DNA from: UBA7067 sp051880615
GTDB taxonomy: Bacteria > Bacillota > Clostridia > Oscillospirales > Acutalibacteraceae
Direction: 5' to 3'
DNA: 64,000 bases
Assembly (NCBI GenBank): GCA_051880615.1
Contig: JBJEOH010000026.1
Span: forward strand, 1 to 64,000
The notes below the pieces were generated by a model. The model was not told the DNA's origin. It saw only the letters and a program-made list of their open reading frames with translations, and ran no database searches. How positions within the stretch are numbered: the stretch's first letter is position 1; each line of letters starts with the position of its first letter. Position numbers and translations under genes: made by a program. Of the stretch, positions 36,135 to 44,045 are shown in pieces.

Positions 36135-36515
36135 TCACGCGTTAAGTTCTGCTTTTCTTTCGGATATTATTTTTTCAAGTTCAACAATGAGGTTGAGATC
36201 ATCTGTCTGTGCAATCAGCGCAGAAACAATCTTCGGAATATCCTTATCATTAAAACTGTTCAGTGATGTGAATTGTCTTACAGAATATTCTTCTTTGGAA
36301 ACCTTTGCTGTAAATGTACGAGCATAATTTTTGGTAGTCTTTACAAAGCCGGAAACCTCAATCATACCCTTTTCAATAAGAGAGTTAATCAAAAGATGCA
36401 CATAGCTTTTTTTCCAAGTTCTGTCCACTGACAACTCGATTATCTGCGAGCTTGTCAGCGGTTTCTCTTCCTGCCACATAAGTTCCATAATTTCAAGTTC
36501 ACTTTTAGTCAGCAT
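36135..36515 (-). CDS. BlaI/MecI-family repressor (copy 2)
   Basis: About 126 residues: a winged-helix domain (LTKSELEIMELMWQEEKPLT ... SYVHLLINSLIEKGMIEV) and a C-terminal dimerisation helix. The start is the ATG at 36515, with GAGTGG upstream; an ATG six codons earlier has no ribosome site. It is closely similar over its whole length to the gene just upstream (36573-36953), so they are a tandem duplication. BlaI proteins repress their own operon until a protease of the M56 type acts; one is encoded next. Confidence 0.87.
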   Translation of the reverse strand: MLTKSELEIMELMWQEEKPLTSSQIIELSVDRTWKKSYVHLLINSLIEKGMIEVSGFVKTTKNYARTFTAKVSKEEYSVRQFTSLNSFNDKDIPKIVSALIAQTDDLNLIVELEKIISERKAELNA

Positions 36516-36572
36516 AAAACCACTCGCTTTCATTTTATAATAATATCAATACTTATTAAAACATAATAAAAG

Positions 36573-36953
36573 TTATTTTTGCAGCTCAGCTTTTTTCTTG
36601 TCAATCATTTCTTCAAGCTGCAAAATCAACGAAGGATCCTCAGTCTTTTTAATCAATGCAGATACCATTTTGGGAATATCGCTCTGCTTGAAGCTTTGCA
36701 TACTTGTATATCTGCCAACTGAATACTCCTCTTTGCTTACCTTGGCTTTGAATGTACGGGCATAATTCTTTGTTGTCTTGATAAATCCGACTACCTCAAT
36801 CATTCCCTTGTCAAGAAGAGAGTTAATCAACAGATGTACATAGCTTTTTTTCCATGTTCTATCCACAGACATTTCAATAATTTGCGCACTTGTAAGCGGT
36901 TCTTCTTCTTGCCACAGAAGTTCCATAATTTCCAGTTCACTTTTGGTTAGCAT
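36573..36953 (-). CDS. BlaI/MecI-family repressor (copy 1)
   Basis: 126 residues with the same winged-helix layout as its neighbour (LTKSELEIMELLWQEEEPLT, then SYVHLLINSLLDKGMIEV). Differences concentrate in the C-terminal dimerisation part, so homo- and heterodimers are both possible. AGGGGGA precedes the ATG. The upstream gap to 37135 is very AT-rich (runs of ATTATTAT) and should hold the operator, but no textbook BlaI dyad is clear to me. Confidence 0.88.
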   Translation of the reverse strand: MLTKSELEIMELLWQEEEPLTSAQIIEMSVDRTWKKSYVHLLINSLLDKGMIEVVGFIKTTKNYARTFKAKVSKEEYSVGRYTSMQSFKQSDIPKMVSALIKKTEDPSLILQLEEMIDKKKAELQK

Positions 36954-37134
36954 AAAAATATCCCCCTACTGTTATTATATTATATTAATTATTATAGTTA
37001 ATATTCATGGGATTGTCAATGGAAAAAAACAATAAAACAAGAGATAATTTGTAGAATTTTTTTAATTTTTGCTGTCAATAATCTATTGGAGAGAAATCAT
37101 GTCAGATGATTGAATAAACAAACCTAAATTAATG

Positions 37135-37165
37135 TAATATCAGCTAAGCTTTTCTACATATATAT
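37135..37165 (+). promoter_or_regulatory. Candidate sigma-E promoter of spoIIID
   Basis: TAATATC (37135-37141) and CATATATAT (37157-37165), 15 bp apart, approximate the sporulation sigma-E elements (KMATATT, 14-15 bp, CATACANT). spoIIID is a sigma-E gene in Bacillus, which fits. Confidence 0.5.
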
Positions 37166-37197
37166 TCATTATAAATTTATATGCAGGAGGAAAGCGT

Positions 37198-37449
37198 ATG
37201 AAAGGAATAGTTGAGGAACGCGCTGTAGAGCTTGGTGAATACATAATCGAAAACGGTGCTACGGTACGCAGCACCGCAAAAAAATTCGGCGTAAGTAAGA
37301 GTACTGTTCATAAGGATGTCAGTCAACGCCTTAAAGGTGTTGATCCGGGACTTTACAATGAGGTGAAAAATATACTTGAAATCAACAAGGCTCAAAGGCA
37401 TATAAGGGGAGGAATGGCAACAAGAAAAAAGTATAAGCACAGCCTGTAA
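37198..37449 (+). CDS. spoIIID: Sporulation transcription factor SpoIIID
   Basis: 83 residues, the family's usual size, with the N-terminal VEERAVELGEYIIENGATVR and helix-turn-helix GVSKSTVHKDVSQRL, then the basic tail HIRGGMATRKKYKH. SpoIIID switches mother-cell gene expression after sigma-E in endospore formers. GGAGG precedes the ATG. Its presence marks the organism as descended from, or still capable of, sporulation. Confidence 0.95.
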   Translation: MKGIVEERAVELGEYIIENGATVRSTAKKFGVSKSTVHKDVSQRLKGVDPGLYNEVKNILEINKAQRHIRGGMATRKKYKHSL

Positions 37450-37561
37450 ATACAGAAACCGAATTCACATAAATCGTTCTCCCTTAATTGACAAATTATT
37501 TCAGCGGATTTATACTAATTACTAAATTAGTATTATTGAGATATTATAGGGAGAGATTTCG

Positions 37562-38932
37562 GTGATAACTGATTTAACAAAGGGAAACCCTACCAAAATT
37601 TTGTGGGGATTTTCTATGCCGCTGCTTTTAAGCAGTGTGTTCCAACAGCTTTACAATATGGCTGACAGCGTAGTTGCAGGTAACTTTGCAGGTGAGGACG
37701 CTTTGGCTGCTGTTGGAGCGTCTTTTCCTGTTACGATGATATTTGTTGCTATCGCAATGGGCGGCTCACTTGGATGCAATGTTGTAATTTCAAAATATTT
37801 CGGCGGCAAGGATTACCGAAATATGCGCATTGCTGTAAATACCTCGTTTATCTCGTTTGTTGCATTAAGCCTTATACTGACAGGCTTAGGGTTGATTTTT
37901 TGCAATCCGATTATTTCGCTATTGAATACGCCGAAAAATATCTTTTCAGACAGCAGTATGTATTTAAGAGTTTACATACTCGGTCTAATATTTCTTTTTG
38001 TTTATAATATATGCAATGCTATCTTTACCGCATTGGGCGACTCAAAAACACCGCTGTATTTTTTAATAGCCTCTTCGCTTGGTAACATTGCGCTCGATAT
38101 ATTGTTTGTTGCAATTTTTGGCTGGGGTGTTTCGGGTGTTGCATGGGCTACCTTTGTGGCGCAGGGAATAGCATCGGTATTGGCTTTTGTTGTCATGATT
38201 AAAAGGATTTCATCGCTTAAAGTCAATAACGGTGAAAAAGTGCCGCTCTATTCTTTTTCTATGCTTTCCCATATATCCCGAATTGCTGTGCCCAGTATTC
38301 TTCAACAAAGCTTTGTGTCTGTTGGCAACATATTCATACAAAGCCTTATCAACAGTTACGGTTCGGCAACTGTTGCCGGGTATTCTGCTGCGGTTAAGAT
38401 AAATACCTTCTGTGTTACCTGCTTTACATCAATGTCAAACGGACTTTCAAGCTATACGGCACAGAATATCGGCGCAAAAAAGCTTAAACGGGTTGTCCGC
38501 GGATACAAAAGCTCTCTTGTTATGGTCCTTTGCTTTTGCGCTGTTGTTACATCGGCTTCGCTTATCTTCAGAGATTCGCTGGTCAGATTGTTTATGGACT
38601 CACCGAGTGATACTGCGATTCAGACCGGAGCAGGCTTTATTCTGATAACCTCGCCGTTTTACTGCGCTGTATCCACCAAGCTGATTACCGACGCTGTGCT
38701 TAAAGGCGGCGGTGCCTTGGCAAGCTTTATGATGACAACCTTCTCCGACCTTATCATAAGAGTTGTTATGGCATTTGTGCTTTCTCCGTTTTTCGGAACA
38801 GACGGAATCTGGTGGAGCTGGCCTATAGGCTGGTGCTTCTCTGCTGTTTTGTCACTTGTATTATACTTTGTCGGCACATGGAGGCCAAAGTATGCTCGCC
38901 ACCTTAAGCACAGGCACCTTGCAGATGGTTAA
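37562..38932 (+). CDS. MATE family efflux transporter
   Basis: 456 residues with twelve predicted membrane segments in two related halves, opening with LTKGNPTKILWGFSMPLLLS and QQLYNMADSVVAG, typical of MATE (NorM/DinF-like) Na+ or H+ driven exporters. The start is a GTG at 37562 behind AGGGAGAG. Substrate unknown. It lies 24 bases ahead of the Sfp-type transferase gene and may share its transcript. Confidence 0.92.
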   Translation: MITDLTKGNPTKILWGFSMPLLLSSVFQQLYNMADSVVAGNFAGEDALAAVGASFPVTMIFVAIAMGGSLGCNVVISKYFGGKDYRNMRIAVNTSFISFVALSLILTGLGLIFCNPIISLLNTPKNIFSDSSMYLRVYILGLIFLFVYNICNAIFTALGDSKTPLYFLIASSLGNIALDILFVAIFGWGVSGVAWATFVAQGIASVLAFVVMIKRISSLKVNNGEKVPLYSFSMLSHISRIAVPSILQQSFVSVGNIFIQSLINSYGSATVAGYSAAVKINTFCVTCFTSMSNGLSSYTAQNIGAKKLKRVVRGYKSSLVMVLCFCAVVTSASLIFRDSLVRLFMDSPSDTAIQTGAGFILITSPFYCAVSTKLITDAVLKGGGALASFMMTTFSDLIIRVVMAFVLSPFFGTDGIWWSWPIGWCFSAVLSLVLYFVGTWRPKYARHLKHRHLADG

Positions 38933-38956
38933 GAAAAGGAGCGTATAGCATAATAA

Positions 38957-39577
38957 ATGATCAATGTATACTATGCACAAAGCGCACAGGCAGAGATGTT
39001 TTTTGACGACGCCGAAAAGATTTTATCATCAGAGCGCTATGAACACTTTAAACGCTTAAAAAAACGAGATGACAAGCTGGACTGCCTTGCAGTAGGTCTT
39101 CTTATAAATAAATTATTCGGAGATAGTACAGCGGTGTATAAGGACAAAAACGGGTGTCCTCATCTTAATAACGGCAAATTTATATCAATTTCACACAGTG
39201 GCGGAAAATGCGCCGTTGCGGTCTCGGATTTCCCTGTAGGACTTGATATTCAGGCACATAGTGAAAGAAATTATCTGTCAATAGGTCGGATAGTGCTTTG
39301 CGAGAGTGAGCTTACTTTTCTTTCAAAATCAACTGAGATTGAGAATGATTTTTACAAGCTGTGGTGCTTAAAGGAAAGCTATATGAAGGCATTAGGGCGC
39401 GGCTTTTCACTTTCGCCAAAAAGCTTTCATTTTAATATAGACGCTGATGAAATAATGTTGTATGCAGACGACAAGCGTGACTGGCGTTTTTTCTGCTTTG
39501 AAATAGAAAAACTTACTGCTGCGCTTTGTTCACTGAACGAAAGCGAATATTTACTTCATAAGATTATCTTGACATAG
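38957..39577 (+). CDS. 4'-phosphopantetheinyl transferase, Sfp-like
   Basis: 206 residues with the three Sfp-type motifs: FISISHSGGKCAVAV, VGLDIQ (Mg-binding Asp) and KLWCLKESYMKALGRG. It transfers the phosphopantetheine arm of CoA to carrier proteins. No NRPS or PKS gene is nearby, so the target may be the fatty-acid carrier protein or a cluster elsewhere. Ribosome site is weak (AAGGAG 15 bases upstream), but a stop in frame directly before the ATG fixes the start. The riboswitch promoter overlaps its end. Confidence 0.88.
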   Translation: MINVYYAQSAQAEMFFDDAEKILSSERYEHFKRLKKRDDKLDCLAVGLLINKLFGDSTAVYKDKNGCPHLNNGKFISISHSGGKCAVAVSDFPVGLDIQAHSERNYLSIGRIVLCESELTFLSKSTEIENDFYKLWCLKESYMKALGRGFSLSPKSFHFNIDADEIMLYADDKRDWRFFCFEIEKLTAALCSLNESEYLLHKIILT

Positions 39578-39595
39578 CGGTTAATATCGTATAAA
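39569..39595 (+). promoter_or_regulatory. Promoter of the cobalamin operon
   Basis: TTGACA at 39569-39574 overlaps the end of the transferase gene; TATAAA lies at 39590-39595. The 15-bp spacing is short, though TAAACT two bases on gives 17. It ends about 10 bases before the riboswitch. Confidence 0.5.
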
Positions 39596-39604
39596 CTTAA
39601 TTTG

Positions 39605-39790
39605 TATTTACGGTTTTTCCTAACGGAGAATTAAAAGGGAATGCGGTTAGAATCCGCAGCAGTCCCCGCTACTGTAAAAATGACGAAAGCTCAGAATGTC
39701 ACTGACTAATGTTGGGAAGACGAGCTATTAGGTTGAATTTGAGCCAGGAGACCTGCCGTATCTACAATATACTGACATTTCGGAGGAAAA
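39605..39790 (+). ncRNA. Cobalamin (B12) riboswitch
   Basis: The leader has the conserved pieces of the cobalamin aptamer in order: AAAAGGGAATGCGGTTAGAA, ATCCGCAGCAGTCCCCGCTA with CTGTA, CACTG followed by GGGAAGACG, and the B12 box GCCAGGAGACCTGCC (39743-39757). A terminator hairpin follows at 39824-39848, before the first gene at 39885, so the switch should stop transcription when B12 is plentiful. It is the strongest clue that the six genes downstream handle cobalamin. Confidence 0.95.
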
Positions 39791-39823
39791 TGGCGGTGCT
39801 TAATTTTTGATATTTAAGTATTG

Positions 39824-39848
39824 CTGCGCCATTTTGGCGCTTTTTTGT
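39824..39848 (+). terminator. Riboswitch-controlled terminator
   Basis: GCGCCA pairs with TGGCGC around TTT, followed by TTTTTTG. The upstream AAAATGGCGGTGC (about 39787-39799) can pair with GCTGCGCCATTTT and act as antiterminator or enlarge the hairpin. Confidence 0.8.
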
Positions 39849-39884
39849 TCCTCTGAAAGATAATTTTAATCGGAGGAATTAAAA

Positions 39885-40850
39885 ATGAAGTCAATCAAAA
39901 AAATCACTGCGGCAGTAATGTCGGCAATCCTTGCACTGGGTGTGTTCATGGTAACAGCCACAGCCGCGCCAACAGACGAAAAGACTGTTACGGTATCAGT
40001 TGAAGCTTTTACAATCGGATGCGGCTATATTATTGAGCCGGCAACTATTAGCTTTGCTGACGGCGATACGGTTGCAACTGCGGTGCAAAAGGCTCTTGAG
40101 CAGAATAATATTCCGTATAACGCAACATATGAGTACGGTTTCTATCTGCAAGGAATAACCTTTGAACACAATGCAAATATCCCGTCTTATATAACAAATG
40201 CTGTTGTAGCGCATGACGATGAGTATGACGAGGATATTATTTTCGGCGATTATATTGACGAGGACTACACTCCCAATGATTTAGCCGCAAGCGACTATAC
40301 TCCTCTTTCAGGTTGGTTGTACACGGTAAATCAGCCCACTGCTGAGTCGCTTTCACTTAGTATGTCACAGGCACTTCTTAATAACGGTGATGTTATCCGA
40401 GTTCAATTTTCTCTGGACTGTGGTGCTGATATAGGTGTTGCAAATCTTTCGGGAATGCCGCAGTGGGGATATCATTCGGATTTTTATGAGGTAGCCGACA
40501 GAACCGAGCTTACAAAAGCTATTGCCTGTTCTGAAGTTTTAGCCCCGTCTCCGCTTTATAACGCTGTACAGAATATGAAATACACTGCCGCAAATCTTCC
40601 TGCTACGCAAGCGGAAATCGATTCATCGGTAAGCGACTACAACACTGTTGCAAGTCTTAATCCTTTAAGCGGCGATGTTGATAAAAACGGTACTATTTCA
40701 ACAATAGACGCTATTTTGACACAGAAGAGCGTTTTGACTATGGTTGAGCTTGACAGCATAGAGCGCTTAATTGCTGATTATAACAGTGACGGAACAGTCA
40801 ATTTATCAGACGCTATTTCAATTCAGAAAAAGAGTGTCGGCTTAGAATAA
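39885..40850 (+). CDS. Secreted transcobalamin-C-like (DUF4430) protein with dockerin
   Basis: 321 residues. A Sec signal peptide (cleavage near residue 27, TATA-AP) is followed by a DUF4430 domain (residues about 35-185) with the hallmark LSGWLYTVNQP and the closing LDCGADIGV. DUF4430 corresponds to the C-terminal beta domain of animal intrinsic factor and transcobalamin. The last about 60 residues are a type I dockerin with two Ca-binding repeats (GDVDKNGTISTIDAILTQK and ADYNSDGTVNLSDAISIQKK). The protein should be exported and docked on a cohesin-bearing scaffold at the cell surface. It is the first gene after the cobalamin riboswitch. B12 binding is inferred from family and context, not shown. 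Confidence 0.88.
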   Translation: MKSIKKITAAVMSAILALGVFMVTATAAPTDEKTVTVSVEAFTIGCGYIIEPATISFADGDTVATAVQKALEQNNIPYNATYEYGFYLQGITFEHNANIPSYITNAVVAHDDEYDEDIIFGDYIDEDYTPNDLAASDYTPLSGWLYTVNQPTAESLSLSMSQALLNNGDVIRVQFSLDCGADIGVANLSGMPQWGYHSDFYEVADRTELTKAIACSEVLAPSPLYNAVQNMKYTAANLPATQAEIDSSVSDYNTVASLNPLSGDVDKNGTISTIDAILTQKSVLTMVELDSIERLIADYNSDGTVNLSDAISIQKKSVGLE

Positions 40851-40907
40851 TTTTAAATAAACGGGCGTGGCGTTTCAGCCGCGCCCATTATTCAAGGAGG
40901 AAGGATA

Positions 40908-42641
40908 ATGAAAAGAGCTGTGTCAACACTTTTGATTGTGATAGTCTTTGTATCCTCGTTATGCACTGTGTCTGTCAAAGCGGCGGATTATTCTTCGTAC
41001 GATTTCAGAACAACTGCAAACGATATAGTCAACTGGAAGAAAAACGCTGAGGGAACTGGTAACTGCTTGTTTACCGATAAATTCACGCAAAGCATCTCAC
41101 AAAATTCAGGCGGGGAATGGTATGCCTGCTATATGGGTAGATTTGGATTTGAGGATTATCCTCAGAGCTTTCTTGATGCCATTACAGCGTATGTAATAAG
41201 CAAATATAATGAAAACGGTACTCTATCCGACACCTATGCTACTGATTATCACAAAATCGCTCTTGCTGTCATTTCTGCGGGAGGGAATCCATACAATGTC
41301 GGCGGAGTAAACCTGATAGCCGACGGTGTATATAACAGAGAAAATACTGCATCCCTTGGCAGACAGGGGATTAACGGCTGGATATGGGGGTTGATTGCGC
41401 TTGACAGCCTTAATACGCAAATTCCTAACGGCAGTTGCTATACAAGAGAAGAGATAATTACAGAAATTCTGAAATATCAGCTCAAAGACGGCGGCTTTTC
41501 GGCTGTTGCAACGGGAACAAAATCCGATGTTGATACAACTGCAATGGCACTTTATGCCCTTGCACCGTATCAGCACGATAATATTCAGTATACCTATGTA
41601 CCGAAATACGACAGAAAAAACATATCCGTAACAAAAACAGTTGGGCAGGTAATTAACGAAGCTCTCATATTCCTTTCAGACGCTCAGCAAAGCGACGGCA
41701 GCTATGCCTCGTTCGGAACAGTAACCAGCGAAAGCATCAGTCAGGTTATCATTGCGCTTTGCTCGCTTGGTGTTAATCCTCAAACCGATACACGCTTTGT
41801 AAAAAACCGAAGCTTGATTGATGCCTTTATGAGCTTTAAGAATAATGACGGTGGCTTTTCACACGAATTCGGAACGCCGTCAAACCCAATGGCAAGTGAG
41901 CAGGCACTTGGCGCAGTTGCAGCTTTAGACCGACTTTACAGCGGCGGCACACGCTTGTTTGATTTTACAGACGGAGTAACAATTAAAACCTTTACTCCGT
42001 CAATCAGCAGTGAACAGCCGACTATTCCTGTTCCGCAAAGCCCAGCCACATCTTCTTCGTCAAGCAGTTCAAATACTAATCCTTCTACTCAAAATACAGG
42101 CTCAGGTAACAGCCCTGCTTCTGTTTCGACATCATCGGGAACTGCATCACTCACTTCATCTTCATCTTCTGTGGGAGGCACAGCAGGCAGCACTGTAACT
42201 GCGACTGAAAAGCCTACTGAAAAAAGCACTGATAAATCTACAGCAGCCGCTACTTCAACTACGAATAGCAATATAAGCAGCGCTGATAACGCACTCACAA
42301 ATCAAAGTAATATTGTAGCAGCTGATTCATCGGGACAGATTGCTCAAGATATTGAGGAACACAAATCTTTGATTAATACGATGGTATTTATATTACTCGG
42401 AGTAATTTTGATTGCTGCATTAATTTCAGGTTATTTTATTTACAGAAAGAAAAAGATGAGCAAAATTCAAAATATCGAAGATAGCAGCACAAACGCAATA
42501 AACACGGTAAAGGAAAAGCCTGATAATCAAAATGACGAAAACGCTACTCAAGGTGAAATTGCCGATGAAGAAATCGAAACAGATAAGCAATCAGAAAGTG
42601 AAATATTTGGTGATGAGAACGGCTTTACGCTGGAGGAATGA
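40908..42641 (+). CDS. Membrane-anchored intrinsic factor-like alpha-barrel protein
   Basis: 577 residues. A signal peptide (end near residue 25) leads into a region of about 330 residues with helical-barrel repeats of the prenyltransferase/squalene-oxidase type (LKDGGFSAVATGTKSDVDTT, QSDGSYASFGTVTSES, NNDGGFSHEFGTPSNPMASE). The same alpha6/alpha6 fold forms the N-terminal cobalamin-binding domain of transcobalamin and intrinsic factor. A Ser/Thr-rich linker (about 365-475) crosses the wall, then a membrane segment (about 485-507) and an acidic cytoplasmic tail. Together with the DUF4430 proteins on either side it supplies both halves of a transcobalamin-like binder as separate chains. AGGAGGAAGG precedes the ATG. 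Confidence 0.82.
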   Translation: MKRAVSTLLIVIVFVSSLCTVSVKAADYSSYDFRTTANDIVNWKKNAEGTGNCLFTDKFTQSISQNSGGEWYACYMGRFGFEDYPQSFLDAITAYVISKYNENGTLSDTYATDYHKIALAVISAGGNPYNVGGVNLIADGVYNRENTASLGRQGINGWIWGLIALDSLNTQIPNGSCYTREEIITEILKYQLKDGGFSAVATGTKSDVDTTAMALYALAPYQHDNIQYTYVPKYDRKNISVTKTVGQVINEALIFLSDAQQSDGSYASFGTVTSESISQVIIALCSLGVNPQTDTRFVKNRSLIDAFMSFKNNDGGFSHEFGTPSNPMASEQALGAVAALDRLYSGGTRLFDFTDGVTIKTFTPSISSEQPTIPVPQSPATSSSSSSSNTNPSTQNTGSGNSPASVSTSSGTASLTSSSSSVGGTAGSTVTATEKPTEKSTDKSTAAATSTTNSNISSADNALTNQSNIVAADSSGQIAQDIEEHKSLINTMVFILLGVILIAALISGYFIYRKKKMSKIQNIEDSSTNAINTVKEKPDNQNDENATQGEIADEEIETDKQSESEIFGDENGFTLEE

Positions 42642-42643
42642 TT

Positions 42644-43177
42644 ATGAAAAAAAGACTAATTGCAGTTTTTCTTGCATTTTGCCTTGCGCTGTTATTTTCT
42701 TCCTGCTCAATTCAAAGCGTTGATGAATATTATTCGTCTTCAGAGGATAGCGCAATCGGCAGCTATGCCACAATATCAATCGACTGTAAGGCTATCCTTG
42801 ATAACTATGACAAGCTTGACGAAAATCTAAAGGATGAAAAATATGTTCCAAAGGACGGAATAATTTTGACTGAAACAGAGTATCCGATTGATGATAACGA
42901 CACAGCTTTTTCTATTCTTCAAAAGGCTGTTAAGGATAAGCGTATTCATATGGAGTTTCAGGGAGCACAGCAGAACTCTCTCGGCTCGGTTTATGTGCAG
43001 GGGATAAATCATATTTATGAGTTTTCCTGCGGTGAGCTGAGCGGCTGGTTTTACAGTGTGAACGGCGAATTCGGAAACATTACGGCTGTAAATTATAAGC
43101 TGAAGAACGGCGATAAAGTTAAATGGCAATACACCTGTGATTTAGGGGCAGACCTTGGCGCTCCGATTATAAATTAA
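42644..43177 (+). CDS. DUF4430 (transcobalamin-C-like) lipoprotein
   Basis: About 177 residues with a lipoprotein signal peptide (LLFSSC, lipid-bearing Cys about 21) and one DUF4430 domain with LSGWFYSVNGEFGN and the end CDLGADLGAP. It is the membrane-tethered counterpart of the dockerin protein. The start is the ATG at 42644, with GGAGG 7 bases upstream; an ATG at 42638 sits on the ribosome site. It probably presents cobalamin to the ECF transporter encoded next, taking the place of a BtuF-type binder. Confidence 0.85.
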   Translation: MKKRLIAVFLAFCLALLFSSCSIQSVDEYYSSSEDSAIGSYATISIDCKAILDNYDKLDENLKDEKYVPKDGIILTETEYPIDDNDTAFSILQKAVKDKRIHMEFQGAQQNSLGSVYVQGINHIYEFSCGELSGWFYSVNGEFGNITAVNYKLKNGDKVKWQYTCDLGADLGAPIIN

Positions 43178-43193
43178 GATTAATGGTGACAAA

Positions 43194-44045
43194 ATGATGC
43201 AAAGATTTTCTGCTTTTCATCCTCTTTCTTCCTTTTTATACCTGTTGTCTGTGCTGTGCATAACAATGTTCAGCCACAGCATTGTTCTTGCGACCATTTC
43301 GTTTGTCGCAGCTTTTTTCTTCTCGTTATCACTCAAAGCTTTGAAAAATGTATGGATATATTTTCTCGTCTTACTGCTCACTGCGATTACAAATCCGCTT
43401 TTCAGTCACAACGGTGTTACACCTTTATTCTTTTTAAACGGCAATCCAATAACCCTTGAGGCGCTTGTATACGGAATATATCTTGGGACGATGATCAGCT
43501 CGGTTCTGCTTTGGTTTTCTTGCTATAATGTCGTTATTACTTCCGATAAGTTTCTTTGCTTATTCGGGGCAGTTATGCCAAAGGCTGCTTTAATAGTTTC
43601 AATGGCACTTCGACTTTTGCCTCAGTTTATTATGGGCGGCAAAGAGATGCTCGAAATACATAATTCTATCGCTCCGATAAAAGGCGGAATTATCAAAAGA
43701 ATAAAACGCTATGCTGCTGTTTTTTCCTGCCTTATAGGGCGCAGCCTTGAGGGTGCAGTTGAGCAGTCAGACTCAATGAAGGCAAGGGGTTACGGCACTC
43801 GAAAAAGGGTCAGCTACTCGCGTTTTCGGTTTTCAACCTGCGACGCACTTTTGCTGATTATAACTTTTGTTGGATTAGTATATCTTCTTTTTTTCAGCGG
43901 CGTTTCGGATTTCAATTATTATCCTGAGATGGACAGCTTAAGCTTTGACATATCATATATATTGTCTGCCGCGTACCTGTTAATTCCGACTGCTATCAAT
44001 CTGTGGGGTGAGATGAAATGGAAATACTCAATATCAAAAATTTAA
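43194..44045 (+). CDS. ECF transporter T component
   Basis: 283 residues with several membrane segments and the two cytoplasmic coupling helices of EcfT/CbiQ proteins, including the Ala-Arg-Gly motif in SDSMKARGYG. It couples ATP hydrolysis to the S component. It begins behind GGTGACAAA and its last 28 bases overlap the ATPase gene, indicating tight co-expression. Confidence 0.9.
   Translation: MMQRFSAFHPLSSFLYLLSVLCITMFSHSIVLATISFVAAFFFSLSLKALKNVWIYFLVLLLTAITNPLFSHNGVTPLFFLNGNPITLEALVYGIYLGTMISSVLLWFSCYNVVITSDKFLCLFGAVMPKAALIVSMALRLLPQFIMGGKEMLEIHNSIAPIKGGIIKRIKRYAAVFSCLIGRSLEGAVEQSDSMKARGYGTRKRVSYSRFRFSTCDALLLIITFVGLVYLLFFSGVSDFNYYPEMDSLSFDISYILSAAYLLIPTAINLWGEMKWKYSISKI

Noticed and set aside
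34878..36953. Beta-lactam resistance operon
   Set aside because: BlaI and M56 proteins are present, but the penicillin-binding sensor domain and any beta-lactamase or PBP2a gene are absent.
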